Source of the DNA: Clostridiales bacterium
GTDB taxonomy: Bacteria; Bacillota; Clostridia; Christensenellales; Aristaeellaceae
Direction of reading: 5' to 3'
Assembly (NCBI GenBank): GCA_012514225.1
Contig: JAAZAQ010000197.1
Span: 1-15,218 of the forward strand
Length of the DNA: 15,218 bases
The position numbers and the translations under genes are program-made. The notes below the pieces were generated by a model, which was given only the letters and a program-made list of their open reading frames with translations, had not been told where the DNA came from and did no database searches. This document shows, piece after piece, positions 13,409 through 15,218 of this stretch (positions are counted from its first letter, which is position 1; each line of letters opens with the position of its first letter).

Positions 13409-14194
13409 TTGGCCATACTGGAAGTGAATGACATCCACAAGCGCTTCGGAGCCGCCGAGGTTTTGAAGGGCATCTCCTTTTCGCTGGAAAAGGGCAGTTC
13501 CCTCGCCATCATCGGCTCCTCCGGCTCCGGCAAGACCACCCTGCTGCGCTGCCTGAACTTCCTGGAAAAGCCGGACAGGGGCCGCATCACCGTGCAGGAC
13601 GAGGTGCTCTTCGACGCCGGCGACCCGGGCACCCAGGCGGAGCCGGAAATCAGGAAGAAGCGGCTGAACTTCGGGCTGGTGTTCCAGGCCTTCCACCTCT
13701 TCCCCCAGTACACGGTGCTCAAGAACATCACCCTGGCGAGGGAGCTGCTGGAAAAGGAAAGGCAGAAAACCCAGGGGACCTCCGCCCCGCAGAAGGAAAT
13801 CGACGCGGACGCCGCCGCGCTGCTGGCCCAGATGGGCCTGGTCGGGAAGGAGAAAGCCTACCCGCACCAGCTGTCCGGCGGCCAGCAGCAGCGGGTCGCC
13901 ATCGCGCGGGCACTGGCGCTCAAGCCGAAAATCCTTTGCTTCGACGAGCCGACCAGCGCGCTGGACCCCGAGCTGACCGGGGAGGTGCTGCAGGTGGTCC
14001 GCAGCCTGGCGAACAAGAAGACGACCATGGTGATCGTGACCCACGAGATGGCCTTCGCCCGGGACGTGGCCGACCACATCCTCTTCATGGACGAGGGGCT
14101 GATTGTGGAGGAAGGCCCGCCGGAGCAGGTTTTCGGCAACCCCAGGGAGGAGCGTACCCGGCAGTTCCTGGCCCGGTACTCCAGCGAGCCGTAG
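13409..14194 (+). CDS. Polar amino-acid ABC transporter, ATPase (GlnQ/HisP-type)
   Basis: A 261-residue ATPase that powers the importer on the inner membrane face. Walker A GSSGSGKT (36-43), Q-loop Gln93 (VFQAFHLFP), signature LSGGQQQRVAIARALA (155-170), Walker B ILCFDEP (175-181), D-loop SALDP (183-187) and switch His212 (VTHEM) are all intact. A lysine/glutamate-rich stretch after the Q-loop (112-133, ELLEKERQKTQ and on) is usual for the family, though slightly long. The start is TTG at 13409, seven bases after GGAGGAAG and ten bases after the permease stop; the MAILEVNDIHKRFG beginning matches the family. No clear terminator follows. Confidence 0.96.
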   Translation: MAILEVNDIHKRFGAAEVLKGISFSLEKGSSLAIIGSSGSGKTTLLRCLNFLEKPDRGRITVQDEVLFDAGDPGTQAEPEIRKKRLNFGLVFQAFHLFPQYTVLKNITLARELLEKERQKTQGTSAPQKEIDADAAALLAQMGLVGKEKAYPHQLSGGQQQRVAIARALALKPKILCFDEPTSALDPELTGEVLQVVRSLANKKTTMVIVTHEMAFARDVADHILFMDEGLIVEEGPPEQVFGNPREERTRQFLARYSSEP

Positions 14195-14276
14195 CCCGGA
14201 GGGCGGCCGCCCATGACCGGGGCATGGCATTCCGGTATTCTCAACGCAGGATTTTTGAATTTCCCCCACTTTTTGC
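14195..14276. other. Gap after the ABC operon: palindrome, no clear gene or terminator
   Basis: A 12-bp perfect palindrome GGGCGGCCGCCC (14201-14212) lies just after the ATPase stop, and ACCGG/CCGGT arms (14216-14220, 14232-14236) follow. T-rich tracts at 14252-14256 and 14271-14274 are too far for a standard intrinsic terminator. An 18-codon ORF from 14224 lacks a ribosome site. Confidence 0.4.
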
Positions 14277-14305
14277 TTGACAAGACCGGAGCGGTTTTAT
14301 AAGAT
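14277..14305 (+). promoter_or_regulatory. Promoter of rplM-rpsI
   Basis: A perfect TTGACA (14277-14282) lies 17 bp before TAAGAT (14300-14305), predicting a start near 14312. The overlapping TATAAG is two bases closer and would give a poor 15-bp spacer. Confidence 0.75.
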
Positions 14306-14311
14306 AACTTT

Positions 14312-14415
14312 TGCGTCAATAGGCTCAGTTAGCCCCGGGACTATTGCGGCTCCAGGCGGCGCCCGCGACCATCGGGCAAGGCCGACAGTTCGGATCCATC
14401 AAGGAGGAGAGTCTC
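14312..14415 (+). promoter_or_regulatory. rplM 5' leader, candidate autogenous ribosomal-protein leader
   Basis: The roughly 100-nt untranslated leader can form several small hairpins: GGCT/AGCC (14322-14325 with 14331-14334), GCCCG/CGGGC with a seven-base loop (14361-14365 with 14373-14377), and CCGA/TCGG (14382-14385 with 14390-14393). L13 leaders that bind r-protein exist in Bacillota, but I could not match this one to their consensus. The ribosome site AAGGAGGAG (14401-14409) is single-stranded in this reading. Confidence 0.3.
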
Positions 14416-14850
14416 TTGAATACCTACATGGCCAACGCGCAGACCGTCGAGCGCAAATGGTACGTCGTCGACGCGGACGGCATGGTGCTGGGGCGCCTAG
14501 CCAGCCAGGTCGCCAACGTCCTGCGGGGCAAACACAAGCCCACCTATACGCCGCACGTGGATACGGGCGACTTCGTCATCATCACCAACTGCGCCAAGGT
14601 GGCACTGACCGGCAAGAAGCTGGACCAGAAAATCTACTACCATCATTCGGGCTACGTGGGCGGCCTGCGGGAAACCAAGTACCGCGAGCTGATGGCCAAG
14701 AAGCCCGATTTCGCGGTCAAGCACGCGGTGAAGGGCATGCTGCCCAAGGGCCCCCTGGGCCGGCAGATGCTCAAGAAACTGTACGTGTACAGCGGAAGCG
14801 AGCATGAGCAGCAGGCGCAGCAGCCCGAGGCGCTGCCGCTGGAACGGTAA
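14416..14850 (+). CDS. rplM: 50S ribosomal protein L13
   Basis: The 144-residue protein is an early-assembly large-subunit component. Conserved blocks are [19 protein letters not shown] (12-30), [20 protein letters not shown] (36-55), [20 protein letters not shown] (64-83), [18 protein letters not shown] (105-122) and YSGSEH (125-130). The start is the TTG at 14416, giving NTYMANAQT as in homologues that read M-x-T-Y-M-A-N-A. GGAGG (14403-14407) is eight bases away. The in-frame ATG at 14428 is 20 bases from it and would drop four conserved residues. An upstream ATG at 14344 would add leader sequence. rpsI follows after 15 bp. Confidence 0.97.
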   Translation: MNTYMANAQTVERKWYVVDADGMVLGRLASQVANVLRGKHKPTYTPHVDTGDFVIITNCAKVALTGKKLDQKIYYHHSGYVGGLRETKYRELMAKKPDFAVKHAVKGMLPKGPLGRQMLKKLYVYSGSEHEQQAQQPEALPLER

Positions 14851-14865
14851 GGGGGAAGAATCACC

Positions 14866-15218
14866 ATGGCACAAGCAGATATCAACGCAGTCGGCCGCCG
14901 CAAGGAGGCCATCGCGCGGGTTCGCCTGGTTCCCGGCAAGGGCGACATCATCATCAACAAGCGTGAGCTGGACGACTACTTCGGTCTGGAAACGCTGAAG
15001 ATGTCCGTGCGCCAGCCGCTGGTGCTGGTCAAGGCCTCCGGGTTCGACGTCCTGGTCAACGTGAAGGGCGGCGGGCTGACCGGGCAGGCGGGCGCCATCC
15101 GCCACGGCATCAGCCGCGCGCTGGCCAAGGCCAACCCCGAGCTGCGGGGCGAGCTGAAGAAGGCCGGGTTCCTCACCCGCGACCCCCGGATGAAGGAGCG
15201 CAAGAAGTACGGGCTGAA
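14866..15218 (+). CDS. rpsI: 30S ribosomal protein S9, 117 codons (cut by window edge)
   Basis: S9 is a small-subunit protein whose C-terminal tail reaches the P-site tRNA. The visible part has [17 protein letters not shown] (10-26), [19 protein letters not shown] (68-86) and [14 protein letters not shown] (103-116). The basic tail, about a dozen residues normally ending near S-K-R, lies past the right edge, so this is truncation by the window and not a broken gene. AAGGGGGAA stands eight bases before the ATG. The rplM-rpsI pair is conserved across bacteria. Confidence 0.97.
   Translation, partial: MAQADINAVGRRKEAIARVRLVPGKGDIIINKRELDDYFGLETLKMSVRQPLVLVKASGFDVLVNVKGGGLTGQAGAIRHGISRALAKANPELRGELKKAGFLTRDPRMKERKKYGL

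Noticed and set aside
14201..14212. GGGCGGCCGCCC palindrome as terminator of the ABC operon
   Set aside because: It has no loop-forming centre and no adjacent T tract; left as an unexplained palindrome.
12578..14269. 563-codon minus-strand frame opposite the ABC permease and ATPase
   Set aside because: It mirrors two intact ABC genes and has no motif of its own.
14224..14280. 18-codon ORF between the ABC ATPase and rplM
   Set aside because: No ribosome site, no homology, and it runs into the rplM promoter.
14344..14415. ATG start of rplM at 14344
   Set aside because: The added residues do not resemble L13, and the ribosome site lies just before the TTG at 14416.

Overview
The window is GC-rich, densely packed bacterial chromosome. 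Shine-Dalgarno sites are strong, promoters are SigA-type with TG-extended -10 boxes, and pcrA lies directly before ligA while rplM lies directly before rpsI. Together with XpaC/TelA and a polar amino-acid ABC operon, this suggests a Bacillota/Clostridia-type organism, probably an uncultured gut or rumen lineage (inference; no rRNA is present). No mobile element, CRISPR array or tRNA was seen, so it reads as core chromosome.

Minus strand, right to left. A near-consensus promoter (9010-9038) drives a tightly spaced six-gene transcription unit: xpaC (two membrane segments), telA, a LemA-family membrane protein, a secreted/anchored TPM-domain protein, an alkaline-phosphatase-superfamily phosphodiesterase and a metallo-beta-lactamase-fold protein whose metal site is eroded. 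The unit ends at a strong terminator (3306-3340). The promoter of the next unit, pcrA-ligA, is built into that terminator. ligA runs off the left edge.

Plus strand, left to right. A divergent promoter (9089-9094) starts a second unit: class I glutamine-amidotransferase-like hydrolase (peptidase C26), calcineurin-like metallophosphoesterase with an altered metal motif, deoD and a DUF523 (TudS-like) protein. All are overlapping or nearly so. Next comes a separately promoted ABC importer for a polar amino acid: binding protein without lipobox, permease and ATPase, with a 12-bp perfect stem-loop between binding protein and permease. Last is the ribosomal protein operon rplM-rpsI, with its own TTGACA promoter and a structured leader; rpsI is cut by the right edge.

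How they may work together: pcrA-ligA serves DNA repair and nick sealing. The xpaC-telA-lemA-TPM set looks like an envelope or stress module joined to two predicted hydrolases, one probably inactive. deoD plus DUF523 points to nucleoside or base salvage, possibly including thiolated bases. The most unusual points are the composite xpaC-telA-lemA-TPM-phosphodiesterase-MBL operon, the MBL protein with S-A-S-A-A-H in place of H-x-H-x-D-H, the phosphoesterase with A-D-C-H in place of G-H-T-H, and the DUF523-deoD pairing. At least six of the seventeen genes appear to use GTG or TTG starts, which matters for correct gene boundaries.
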